Source: Leptobrachium leishanense (taxonomy: Eukaryota; Chordata; Amphibia; Anura; Megophryidae). Taken from it: DNA of 64,000 nt. The DNA lies in NCBI GenBank assembly GCA_009667805.1, contig CM019066.1:118745690-118809689 (forward strand). The letters run 5' to 3'. The translations under genes were made by a program, and so were the position numbers. This document shows, one piece after another, positions 36,284 through 45,599 of the stretch. How positions within the stretch are numbered: the first letter of the stretch is position 1; each line of letters opens with the position of its first letter. The notes under the pieces are model-generated. The model searched no databases and was not told the DNA's origin. It worked only from the letters and a program-made list of their open reading frames with translations.

Positions 36284-36435
36284 AGTTTACAGCAATTAAA
36301 CAATTAAAATCTAATGATATAGGGGAGGATTTCCTTAAAAGATTGGGGCAATTAGAAATGCACACTATTTTCGAAATGGGCACAATGGCACCGGGTGGAC
36401 TAAATGATGACTTCGAAGTCATTCACTTTTTATAA
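36235..36435 (+). pseudogene. PLE ORF2 C-terminal tail, shifted frame
   Basis: After the frame break near 36235, the next frame encodes LHFKNKHNSSPVGLKF and GQLEMHTIFEMGTMAPGGLN, ending IHFL. This is the normal end of PLE proteins, after the GIY-YIG core. A single indel in an A-rich stretch would explain the shift. Translation as it stands would end at 36283 without this tail. Confidence 0.85.
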
Positions 36436-37097
36436 GCTGCTTCTCTCATTTGTCACAACAAATTTATCACATGTAAAGCCCAATGGTTAAGCTTATAACT
36501 GATTCATTAATTGTTTGAGAAGGTGATTGTTTTGCATTAAATAAAAAAATGTACAAGGGTCAGATACACAAAATTAACTATAAGTCTAATGTTATTTAAC
36601 TTTGGACATAATAAACCACAATATGGTTGTATTTCACTGAACACAAATATTTATAGTATATATAGCATCTAGCACATCCTAGCATCCACTATATAACAGC
36701 CCCTAGAGGCCACCAGCCCGTTTTATATATAGCCCACTATGGTTTAAATAATTATATCAGATCTGTTTACACTGACTAAAAGGTAACTTTACAACAAAGA
36801 TTCCACCTCTAATTTATTATAGTTATCCCTAAGAGGCACCACCTTCCTTATAATTATTCACGAATCATCTGTATATACAAACAATTCCATCTTTATGGTA
36901 TTATTCACCACATGCACTACTGCATGATGGAGCATCACCATACTTAATTATAATTAAATCAATATGTCCTCCATACAAATTGACCCAGATGGAAATAGGT
37001 GGTACTATATCATCACCATTGTATCAAATACCCATTTGAACCCAGCTTTCTTTAAGAGGCCATGTGTCTCTCAACCTCCAAACATATCTAGTCATAT
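36436..37097 (+). other. PLE 3' untranslated region
   Basis: Non-coding, AT-rich sequence between the end of ORF2 and the 3' LTR. It contains no second gene. Confidence 0.7.
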
Positions 37098-38297
37098 CAT
37101 ACCTAATCTTTGTTTATGTGGTATTAATAAAGTGCATTAACTATCTCTTGAAATTGGGATACTGTATATTTATTCATATCAACGCACGATGTGACACCGA
37201 TTCACTTCACCAGGATTTATTTAAATACAAGGTGCTCTCTCCAAGAACTCAAACAAGGATTCAGATCTTATCCTCCATTCCCATTTGTACTCCGCTCTGT
37301 TATTAGGATCTCTCCGAATCACACTCATGTCCTCCTTAGATAGTCTCCTTTTCCCTTTAGGTTCTATTCCACGTTATCACATGTATATTGCTTATGATTC
37401 TATTTATTTTATTGATGCAGTCTAATTGTTCCCCCATGAACATTATGGCACTGGGAAGTGTTGTGTAACCTAGGTGATATCCTCGATATACTTCAGCGGC
37501 AAGACGAACGACGATTCAACAAAATACGTCCAACTTCCGGGTAAAGCCATCTGGAACGCAAGGTGGAACGTGGAAGCCCTCAATGCGCTTGCGCAAGATG
37601 GCGCCGCGAGTCAGTCGCGTCTGAACGATCCAGAAAGAGGCCAGGAACGCACGCTGACCACCAATTACACACAGGAGAAACGATTTCATCTGATTTTTCA
37701 TTTATTGTTTGGGTATATAAACATGCATGTTAGATCCTAATGTATAGACCAGCTGATGAAGCCGTGTGCCAACGGCGAAACGCGTTCTGTATTTTACTTT
37801 ATTTGATTTTATATTATTAAATCCATTTTTAAAGAAGAATCACCTCTGCATGTTCGGGTCTTCATTGGGTTTGACCAGAAAAACCCATACGCCTTCGATT
37901 TTGAGCTGGGAATAGCTCATCCAAATGTGAGTGTTCCATTCTGGCTGATATATAACAATACCTTGGGTGTCAGATATACACAAAGATTGTGCCTCTCTCT
38001 CTTTTTTCCCATGTCTTATGGATGTAATGAGTTAACCATACCAAGGAGTGGGTTTCCTGAGAAGTGAAACAAGATTAACAACCCAGAGGCTATTCATCAC
38101 TCAGAGCCAGTGTACGGGCTCTTTGTTTGTGAGTTCATCCACGATATACATATAAACCCATATACTGTCATAACGCTGCACTTAGATCGTATTTTTTGTA
38201 TCTTTATTCCAACATGACACTTGTTTGGAGACGTTATTCGAGAGACCAGTCCAAGTTCCCTAGCGTCTAATTTCGCGCATACCAGATACGTATTTTT
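37098..38297 (+). repeat. PLE 3' LTR, direct
   Basis: Almost identical to the inner 5' LTR, but it ends at a TATTTTTT stretch about 90 bp earlier, directly at the 15-bp target duplication. The few differences from the other copies give a handle on insertion age. Confidence 0.93.
37746..37795 (+). ncRNA. Hammerhead-like motif in 3' LTR
   Basis: CTGATGA at 37753-37759, extra A, helix GCCGT/ACGGC, GAAAC at 37777-37781, then GCGTT. It is identical to the motif of the inner LTR, so a full-length transcript would carry two plus-sense copies that could pair through the palindromic ACGCGT. Confidence 0.55.
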
Positions 38298-38312
38298 TAT
38301 TATAATCAATGA

Positions 38313-38652
38313 TTTATTAGATATTGTATTAAAACGGGAATATTTTTAACATTGAAGCCTATGGGATTCGCCTGAATAAATCTCCAGCAGGAAACCACCG
38401 AACAGTAGGGCAATTTGGCAACTTTTCACTGCTGGTTTTTGTTCTCTGAATAGACAAAGCATTGCTTCTCTATGGGGATTTCACTGCCCTCAAACAGGCA
38501 AAGAACAGGCACTGTATGTGCAGGCAATTCGCCAACATTTGGCAAACTGCCTGCTCTCTGGATAGCCGAATGGCCAGGAAAGATAACCTTATGCTGAATT
38601 TCACTGTTCGGTTACCTTTCGGCCACAATTGGGATCTCTTTGAATAACCCTG
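38313..38652. mobile_element. Harbinger-like element, right part, after the PLE
   Basis: It resumes at the PLE target duplication and ends GGGATCTCTTTGAATAACCC TG at 38652. It contains the same GGTTACCTTTC and mini-inverted repeats as the left end of the intact copy at 10008-10897. Confidence 0.85.
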
Positions 38653-38879
38653 ATAGAGAAGAAGTACTCCACTGTCCTTCAATAGTAAGAGCCTATGGAC
38701 TTGTGGAGTGAATAACACAGCAAGCATTGAACATTGCTGCTGATGTTCTTTTGACGGCCACATAAATTATCTACCTGGAACAAACCAGCCTCTACTATGA
38801 CGGCTAACTCTTATTTGAGCCATTTAAGCAGTTCAAATATATAATAGCTTATGGCAAATGTATGTCTGCAGCTCCGAGC

Positions 38880-39110
38880 TAAACATACCACAAATCCCCC
38901 AATGTCTCCTATAGTTTAGAAAGTCATCCTCTCCTTTCAATTTGCCTTCTCCTTTGGTACATTAGCCACACTCCTCTTAGATTGTAGGCTTGTTTGAGCA
39001 GTGTCAACTTTGCCTTTTGTTTCTCTCTGTCAAACTTCTTTTTTAATTCATGTTTTTTTTCTTTCCCCATTGTACTATGGAATATATTGGCTCTAGGCGT
39101 CTGTCATAGT
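38880..39110 (+). repeat. L2-type LINE 3' tail fragment
   Basis: The phrase CTCCTCTTAGATTGTAGGC followed by CCCCATTGTACTATGGAATA is the non-coding end of an L2 element, comparable with the tail near 26550-26650. No coding part remains. Confidence 0.55.
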
Positions 39111-39118
39111 TTTGCATA

Positions 39119-39945
39119 CAGGATTATTCAGAGAGCACCGGAATTTCACAGAAATTTTTCTGCTCTCTCATTTGGCACACTTGGTGAGTTCAATTCGATG
39201 ACCCTGCAGTTAATTCAGCATTCACCGCAGGGTCCCTGAAGTGCACCGAAGGGATCCACCGAACGCCACCGATCAACCCGCCAGTCCCAACTGCGGAACA
39301 GACCGCCGAATGCTGCCACAAACCACTGAACACAGCCAACGATCCATTGAACGCCACCAAACTGACTGCCGAACGCCATCAATCAGTCGCCAAACGCCGA
39401 AGAAAAAAGCCGAACGGCCGCCAAATGCCACCGAACTGAGGGTAATAAAAAAAATAAACACCACTTCTAAAAAAGGCATTTAAAAAAAAAATGCATGAAA
39501 ATACATGAAAGTAATGAAAAAAGTCCTATAAATAATAATAAAAAAATCTGTTACAGAATAAAAAAAAATTCCAGTTTAAAGATCGGTAATCAAAAATCTC
39601 ACCTTTTTAATAAATAAATAAAAAAGACTTTTTGCTGCAAATGAAAAGAATAAACGGTTGAATAAAAAAATTGATAAAACCCAAAAATCTGGGCATTTCA
39701 CCAACATTTCGGCGTTCTTTGAATAGATTAACCATTACTTCTCTATGGTGAATTTCACTGCCACCAAAAGTCTCAAAATTGTGGTGATCTAAGGCAAATT
39801 GCACTGTATTTCACTGGCAATTCGCCAATATTTGACTAATTGCCAGCTTTCTGAATTGCCAAATTGCCATGAAATTGCACCATACGGTGAAATTCACCAT
39901 TCGGTGAAATTCAGTGGCCCGTCTGGCACTCTTTGAGTAACCCCT
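39119..39945. mobile_element. Harbinger-like element (CAGGGTTAT family), diverged copy
   Basis: The left end reads CAGGATTATTCAGAGAGC and the right end CTCTTTGAGTAACCCCT. The interior shares ACCGCAGGGTC and TGCTGCAAATG-type sequence with the intact copy at 10008-10897. Flanking ATA/ATG does not give a clear duplication. Confidence 0.65.
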
Positions 39946-39959
39946 ATGGTTGACAACTA

Positions 39960-41100
39960 TTATAAAAGATTGATATTACTTTCAGAAGGATAGGGGGAGC
40001 TCCAGTGGCGCAAATGAGTGTTTACCAGAAAGATTGAATGGTGGTGTCTAATCCACGCATCAAATTCAGTTATATATAATATAATTTTGCCCCCCCCTTT
40101 TTTACCAGACACACTTGATTATGGACTGAAGAAGGCACGAGGAGTGCTGAAACGCGTATCCATTCACCCTTTGGACCTTCCCTTCCTCCCTTTTTTAAGC
40201 ATCCTGAGTATATTTGTGTTTTTATCTTTTTATGATTAAAGAACCTTTAATCCAGCATAGCCTGCATTGGTTTATGTATTGCCTTACACAAGGTACCTAG
40301 TAAACCCTACTTGGTTATATGATCCTCACCCAGTCTACTCGTTTGTCTGGGACACTGGTAAGCTACTAAAGAGGTGATGGTACCCACCGACTAAGGAGTA
40401 CAGCATGCGAAAGAGTCGAGTCTGGATCAATAAGGCTCCAACATCAGTGAGTGAGACTAACAGGGTTATTCAGAGAGTGTGAAAAGCACGAGAATGACTG
40501 GAGAATGAAAAATTCTACGTCAAAATAGCCGATTTGTAAAGTGAGATGAAAGGGAGAATTTTTTTGGTTTGGCTATTTTGAACTAGAATTTTTCATTCTC
40601 CAGTCATTCTCCTGCTTTTCACGCTCTCTGAATAACCCTGTAAGTTTACCTTACATTTACAAAGTTGGTTTCAAGTTACGCTATGGGAGCGCTGTTTCTC
40701 CCTATTTTTTGTATTTGAGGTGATCAAGAAAAATTAAAAAAGGGAAGCGGCAACTCTCTATTTGGCCCAGTGCACTTCGAACCAAAACCTGGATTTAATA
40801 GGCTCTGGAAAGTGTAAGTGTCCCTTTTCTGTAATCACTAGCCAGCGTGCCAAGGTAGTATTGCACTATCACCTTTTTTCTTTCTACTTTCCCTTTCTCC
40901 CTTTTGAGGACCAGGAACATACTAGGACCTCAAGGAGAAGATACCCTATTTGGATCCCTATATATGCCTGGACTACATGAGTGAGGGACACATATAGACT
41001 ATATTTTTCACTAATAGCACTTTTTGTGTGCACCATTTGTTGCTGCGGCCTTTTTACATTCCGCAAGACTGATAATCAACGAACCACCAAAAAAAGAAGT
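39960..41100 (+). repeat. PLE-type LTR fragment, interrupted by a MITE
   Basis: The core CTGAAGA (40126-40132), A, helix GGCAC/GTGCT and GAAACGCGT (40149-40157) repeats the hammerhead-like module of the main PLE. The sequence around it is different, so it belongs to another PLE family. An AATTAAA-like signal and long pyrimidine tracts follow. No reverse transcriptase is present; outer limits are approximate. Confidence 0.5.
40461..40640. mobile_element. Harbinger-like palindromic MITE, 180 bp
   Basis: The element begins CAGGGTTATTCAGAGAG and ends CTCTCTGAATAACCCTG, with TAA at both flanks (40458-40460 and 40641-40643). Its two halves are inverted copies over about 70 bp. It is the shortest and cleanest member of the CAGGGTTAT family here. 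Confidence 0.9.
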
Positions 41101-41104
41101 CTAA

Positions 41105-42017
41105 GGCTAATGTCAGACGAATGCAGTCAGAGCGCACTCTGCGTGCGTGCACAACAGACGAACGCACTGACGGAAGATACTGTAGACACCACATGGTCCA
41201 TTTTTGTTGACGGATGTAGAAAAAAAAAGGGAATTATGGGAAACAAAATTAATATGAAAAATTATAAAAATTTGAAAAGGATATGACGAGCCATTTTGTG
41301 CGTCAAGGTGCTGGACGTCGCAAATGCGCTGCGTCTGACATCTCATCACTCACACAGAACGCTACGCAGATGTGGCGCACTCTGCGCATCCGTCTAGTGG
41401 TTTTACGTTCTTGGCTAACTTGCGTCCGTTTGCCACATGCGTTGTGCATTCGCAGTTCGGTGCACATGTACTTCATGTGTGGGTCTATATTGATCATGAT
41501 TCTATGCTACGACGGACGTTAAACTGTGATTGAGTAGTTCCAGATACAAACATTACTATTTATGATTATGTCACAGGGAATAACTTAATTCTAAAATTTG
41601 GAAGTTTAGTAAATTACATTTACCCTTTCATTTAGTTTGTATTTCCCAGATATGGGCAAATTATTTCTTTCTTTGAACATACCTATATAAAAAAGATACA
41701 GGTTTATTCACACATCACTGAATGCGCAGTGTTTTCACTGTTTATATTATAGTGCATATGTGATATTTTGTTTAACATAATTGAATGGAGTATTCACTTT
41801 TTGAAAATAATCTGTTATTTTTACATATTGTTGCATTTTAGGAAGTCATCACTCACACAGAACGCTAGGCGGACGTGGCGCACTCTGCGCATCCGTCTAG
41901 CGGTTTTACGATCTTCCCTAACTTGCGTCCGTTTGCCACGTGCATTGTGCGTGCGTTGTTCGGTGCGGACGCACTTAGTGTGTGGGACCTGATAACTGCA
42001 TTCGTCTAACAAGGGCC
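41105..42017. mobile_element. PIF/Harbinger-like element with internal duplication
   Basis: The left end GGCTAATGTCAGACG is flanked by TAA (41102-41104). The right end, inverted, is GGCCCTTGTTAGACG, flanked by TTA (42018-42020). Two direct copies of about 130 bp, sharing CACTCACACAGAACGCTA and GGCGCACTCTGCGCATCCGT, lie at 41341-41470 and 41847-41975. It is related to the elements at 3539-3886 and 61391-61816. Confidence 0.65.
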
Positions 42018-42065
42018 TTATAGAATAAATGCAAATAATCAATTATTGTATTTACTAGTTGTAAA

Positions 42066-42084
42066 GACTGCCCAGAGGGCAGTC
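42066..42084 (-). terminator. Helitron 3' hairpin
   Basis: A perfect 8-bp stem with a 3-base loop lies 7 bases before the CTAG end. In Helitrons this hairpin marks the end of strand transfer. Confidence 0.8.
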
Positions 42085-42087
42085 TAT

Positions 42088-43045
42088 TGTGGATATACTG
42101 CCCCAGCTCATGGATATACTGCCCCAGCTCGTGGATACTGCCCCAGCTCGTGGATATTGCCCCAGCTCGTGGATATTGCCCCAGCTCGTGGATATTGCCC
42201 CAGCACGTGGATACTGCCCCAGCTCGTGGATACTGCCCCCGCACGTGGATACTGCCCCAGCTCGTGGATATGCACCCCAGCTCGTGGATATGCCCCCCAG
42301 CTCGTGGATACTGCCCCCGCACGTGGATACTGCCCCCGCACGTGGATACTGCCCCCGCACGTGGATACTGCCCCAGCACGTGGATACTGCCCCCGCACGT
42401 GGATACTGCCCCAGCACGTGGATACTGCCCCAGCACATGGATATTTGCCCCCAGCTCGTGGATTTGCCCTAGCTCGTGGATTTGCCCCAGCACGTGGATA
42501 CTGCCCCAGCACGTGTGGATACTGCCCCCGCTCGTGGATACTGCCCCAGCACGTGGATACTGCCCCAGCACGTGGATACTGCCCCCGCACGTGGATACTG
42601 CCCCGCACGTGGATACTGCCCCCGCACGTGGATACTGCCCCAGCACATGGATATTTGCCCCAGCTCATGGATTTGCCCCAGCTCATGGATTTGCCCCAGC
42701 TCATGGATTTGCTCAGCTCATGGATTTGCCCCAGCACGTGGATACTGCCCCAGCACGTGGATACTGCCCCCGCTCGTGGATACTGCCCCCGCTCGTGGAT
42801 ACTGCCCCAGCACGTGGATACTGCCCCAGCACGTGGATACTGCCCCGCACGTGGATACTGCCCCAGCACATGGATATTTGCCCCAGCTCATGGATTTGCC
42901 CCCAGGTCATGGATTTGCTCAGCTCATGGATTTGCCCCAGCTCATGGATTTGCCCCCAGCTCATGGATTTGCCCCAGCTCATGGATTTGCCCCCAGGTCA
43001 TGGATTTGCCCCCAGCTCATGGATATGGCCCCCAGCACTCATACT
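42088..43045. repeat. 19-bp minisatellite inside the Helitron
   Basis: About 50 units of the type TACTGCCCCAGCACGTGGA, with 18-bp variants TTTGCCCCAGCTCATGGA clustered at 42650-42740 and 42870-43020. Variant order (GCTCGTGG, GCACGTGG, GCTCATGG) shows block-wise spread. Many units contain CACGTG. The unit length is not a multiple of three and lacks stops in several frames, which produces long but meaningless open frames on both strands. Confidence 0.95.
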
Positions 43046-43093
43046 TACCTGTCGAGCGGCGCCATGGAAGTGAAGATTTCCCCGCTTCCTGAT

Positions 43094-43590
43094 TTTGAAG
43101 GACCCAAGCCCCGGTCACGTGACCGGGGCTTGGGTCCTTCAAAGCGGAAGCGAGGGAACTTTCCCTCCGCCGCTCGGGGGGTAGGATGCGCGCGGCAGCC
43201 GGGTAGAGGCTGCGCCTCTACCCGGCTGCCGCGCGCATCCTACCCCTGAGCGGCGGAGGGAACTTTCCCTTCGCCGCTCGGGGGACCCGTTAGATGCGCA
43301 CAGCAGCCGGGTAGAGGCTGCGCTCGCAGCCTCTACCCGGCTGCCGCGCGCATCCAACCCCCGAGCGGCGGGGGAAACTTTCCCTTCGCCGCTCGGGGGT
43401 TGGATGCGCACGGCAGCCGGGTAGAGGCTGCGAGCGCAGCCTCTACCCGGCTGCTGTGTGCATGTGTAACCGCCGCGGCGAGCCGGCAGCCGGCTCGTGC
43501 CGCGGCGGTTGCATGCGCGCGCAACCAACAGCCGCTGGTTGCGTGCGCATGCGCAGTAGGGCTTTGGCGACGGACAGCCAAAGCCTTACT
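43094..43590. repeat. Chain of GC-rich palindromes in the Helitron
   Basis: A 50-bp perfect palindrome centred on TCACGTGA (43094-43143) is followed by near-perfect ones. These are centred near 43212 (CTACCCGGCTGCCGCGCGCA arms), 43328 and 43435. Further ones lie near 43487 (CCGCCGCGGC arms) and 43530, and a hairpin GGCTTTGG/CCAAAGCC is near 43575. Successive arms repeat the same GCCGGGTAGAGGCTGCG sequence, so the region arose by repeated inverted duplication. Confidence 0.9.
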
Positions 43591-43605
43591 CTATTATAGT
43601 ATAGA

Positions 43606-44094
43606 TTGTTCATAAGCTTGTTAATTATTAATAATAAATTGCTTATCTCCGTTTTTTTTTACTTTCCTACACTCAGTTAATGACACTTTAAACAATCTTA
43701 CTAATTATGTGATTGTCAAAGTAAAATTAGATTTCCACTTGTTAATTATGGCTGATCATTAAGATTTCCAACAATGTACCACCTGGTGACATGTTCTCAA
43801 AGCACTTTATCTGTATAACATGCCAATTCTAATTCTCATATACATAGTTTATTCACTCATTCAGAGTTGTTGGCATTAAATTTACTTTTTTAAAGTTATG
43901 TGACCCAATATTGACTTGAATTGTAAAGTAGAAATAAGTTGCAGTAGTTTGTTGCCAAAAAATATTATTTTGTTCTTAGTTAAGGTTTAAAGTGATGAAT
44001 AATAGTTTACCAGTGGTAAATTTCTGTAGAATTGCAAGAGAATTGTAAATGTTAGGCATAATAGCAATAGGTGTGCTAAAGGAATTCCATCCTC
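43606..44094. other. No feature recognised
   Basis: AT-rich sequence without repeat ends or coding signature. Confidence 0.45.
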
Positions 44095-44149
44095 TACCTG
44101 AATCCAAGTCATACTCACCACAATCTCTCCCTCTGTATCCAGCCAGGAA

Positions 44150-44820
44150 GCCACACTTCATCATCTATTGATTACGGAGATGTAGTGTATGCAGCGGCCC
44201 CGCAAACACACCTTGAGAAACTTACTACATTGTATAACTCCTTCTGCCGCTTTGCATTACAATGTAACTACATGACCCACCATTGTGACATGTTAAAAGA
44301 GCTAAACTGGCCATCGCTGGAGTCTAAACGCACCCTTCACCTTTCCAGATTGGTGTTTAAGAGCATTTCTGGGAAGCTGCCACCCTACCTGAATATACTG
44401 CTTCCCCCAGCAGCTCCCTCATCCTATAACCTCCGATCCAGGACCTGCACCTTACTTGCAATACCACAATACAAAAAGACAGTGGCTCAGTCCTCATTTT
44501 CCTACAGAGCACCACAATTATGGAATAACCTCCCAGATACCATCAAATCTTCCCCCAGTCTTAAGTCACTCAAGAGCTCCTTACTAACATACCTCAATAC
44601 AGAATGCACCTGTAAACATGTAACCTAGTGACTATATTTCCTACATATTTTTTTTCTGTTAATCTGTATATTTGTGTTGTTTTTTTTTTAATATCTTGCA
44701 TTGAATTACTTTGTATTTCTGTAACTGTAACACTTCAATGTTCTTGAACCCAGGACATACTTGAAAACGAGAGAAATCTCAATGTATCCTTCCTGGTAAA
44801 ATCCTTTATAAATAAATAAA
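44150..44820 (+). pseudogene. Non-LTR retrotransposon (L2/CR1 group) ORF2 C-terminal fragment
   Basis: The plus strand encodes SIDYGDVVYAAAPQTHLEKL, then LKELNWPSLESKRTLHLSRL and PQLWNNLPDTIKSSPSLKSL, ending at about 44628. This is the region behind the polymerase in L2/CR1-like LINEs. The 157 or so codons are free of stops, so the copy is fairly young. The 3' end is AATGTATCCTTCCTGGTAAA followed by AAATAAATAAATAAAT at 44809-44823. Endonuclease and polymerase domains are absent (5' truncation). Similar 3' ends occur near 14290 and 21062. Confidence 0.8.
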
Positions 44821-44885
44821 TAAATCTCCCTGAATCCAACAGCAAGCCATACTCATCGTAATCTTTCCCTCTGCATCCAGCCAGA

Positions 44886-45007
44886 AAGGAATTCTTCAAT
44901 CAACACAATTTTTTATTTTTCCCTCCTTTTTTGATAGTTTAATTGGAAAGGAATTCTTCAATCAACATGATTTTTATTTTTCCCTCCTTTTTTGATAGTT
45001 TAATTCT
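44886..45007. repeat. About 60-bp tandem duplication
   Basis: Two adjacent copies of GGAATTCTTCAATCAACA followed by a T-rich stretch and CCCTCCTTTTTTGATAGTTT. They differ at only a few positions, so the duplication is recent. Confidence 0.9.
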
Positions 45008-45139
45008 GTGCTGATTCTCAGTCTTTTCTGCTCCTCCCTGTTGTAAATACTTTGCATGCAATGGACAGCTCTCTAAACTTTGCATTTCTGATTCACAGCC
45101 ACACTTCTCTTCCACCCTATCCGAGGAACCAGAACGTTA

Positions 45140-45575
45140 TGTGACAAACAGGGGTTTGGATAGTAGTGAGGGAATCAGGTGAGGTTTCAGTAGCAGCATG
45201 ATCCAGAAGAATAGTCAAGGGTGGTCCAAAGGTTCAGGGATTACAGAGACCGTCGATCCGGTAAACAAGCAAGGGGTCAGGTACACTGGTAGACTGAATT
45301 CTGGATAACAAGGGAAGAGGCTCCTGGCTGCACAAGCTCCACTCGGCAGTCAAAGTTGATGCTGAAGCACCATGGGAGGGGTGCGGCTTCGTAAAGTAGG
45401 ATAGCACTCAAAGTAGCATTCAGGCTGGATGATTAATTGCACCTGAGAGTCTTAGAGCTTGCTGAGGAGTTGGTTCATCCTGGGGCAGTACCTTTCCTGT
45501 ACTGCTCAGGGAGGTTCAGAGTGAAGCAACACCAGTTTTGCCTTTCTGCCACTGCCGCCAGCGAGGACCGTGACA
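45140..45575 (-). mobile_element. Possible Gypsy-like solo LTR, minus orientation
   Basis: On the minus strand it begins TGTCACGGTCCTCG and ends TTTGTCACA. Phrases such as CTGACCCCTTGCTTG are typical of vertebrate Gypsy LTRs. No target duplication was found, so boundaries are uncertain. Confidence 0.4.
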
Positions 45576-45599
45576 AAGTGGTATGTGCGTTAAGGATAA

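Larger units (their letters stand above)
30339..38297 (+). mobile_element. Penelope-like element (Neptune-like), nearly complete, about 7.96 kb
   Basis: The order is inverted LTR (30339-31612), 18-bp spacer, direct LTR (31613-32905), ORF1, ORF2, 3' untranslated region, direct 3' LTR (37098-38297). A 15-bp duplication TATTATAATCAATGA occurs at 30324-30338 and 38298-38312; a base or two may belong to the element. Penelope-like elements encode a reverse transcriptase related to telomerase and usually a GIY-YIG endonuclease, and use LTR-like repeats that may be direct or inverted. The LTR copies are almost identical, so insertion was recent compared with most repeats here. The insert interrupts a Harbinger-like element. 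The Neptune label rests on the cysteine motif between polymerase and nuclease. Confidence 0.92.
42055..43605 (-). mobile_element. Non-autonomous Helitron, 1551 bp
   Basis: On the minus strand it begins TCTATACTATAATAGAG (5' TC, from 43605). It ends with a 19-nt hairpin GACTGCCC TCT GGGCAGTC (42084-42066), seven bases and CTAG (42058-42055). The neighbouring bases are A before TC and T after CTAG, so it sits between A and T with no target duplication. These are the classic marks of rolling-circle Helitrons. No Rep/helicase is encoded. The body is a chain of GC-rich palindromes near the 5' end and a 19-bp minisatellite towards the 3' end. Confidence 0.85.

Noticed and set aside
42088..43045. 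CRISPR-like repeat array
   Set aside because: Units are contiguous 18-19 bp without unique spacers, in a eukaryotic transposon; this is a minisatellite.
42046..43249. Very long open frames on both strands (up to about 350 codons), resembling a repetitive Pro/Ala-rich protein
   Set aside because: They arise because the 19-bp unit lacks stops in several frames. They exist in five or more frames at once and lie inside the Helitron.
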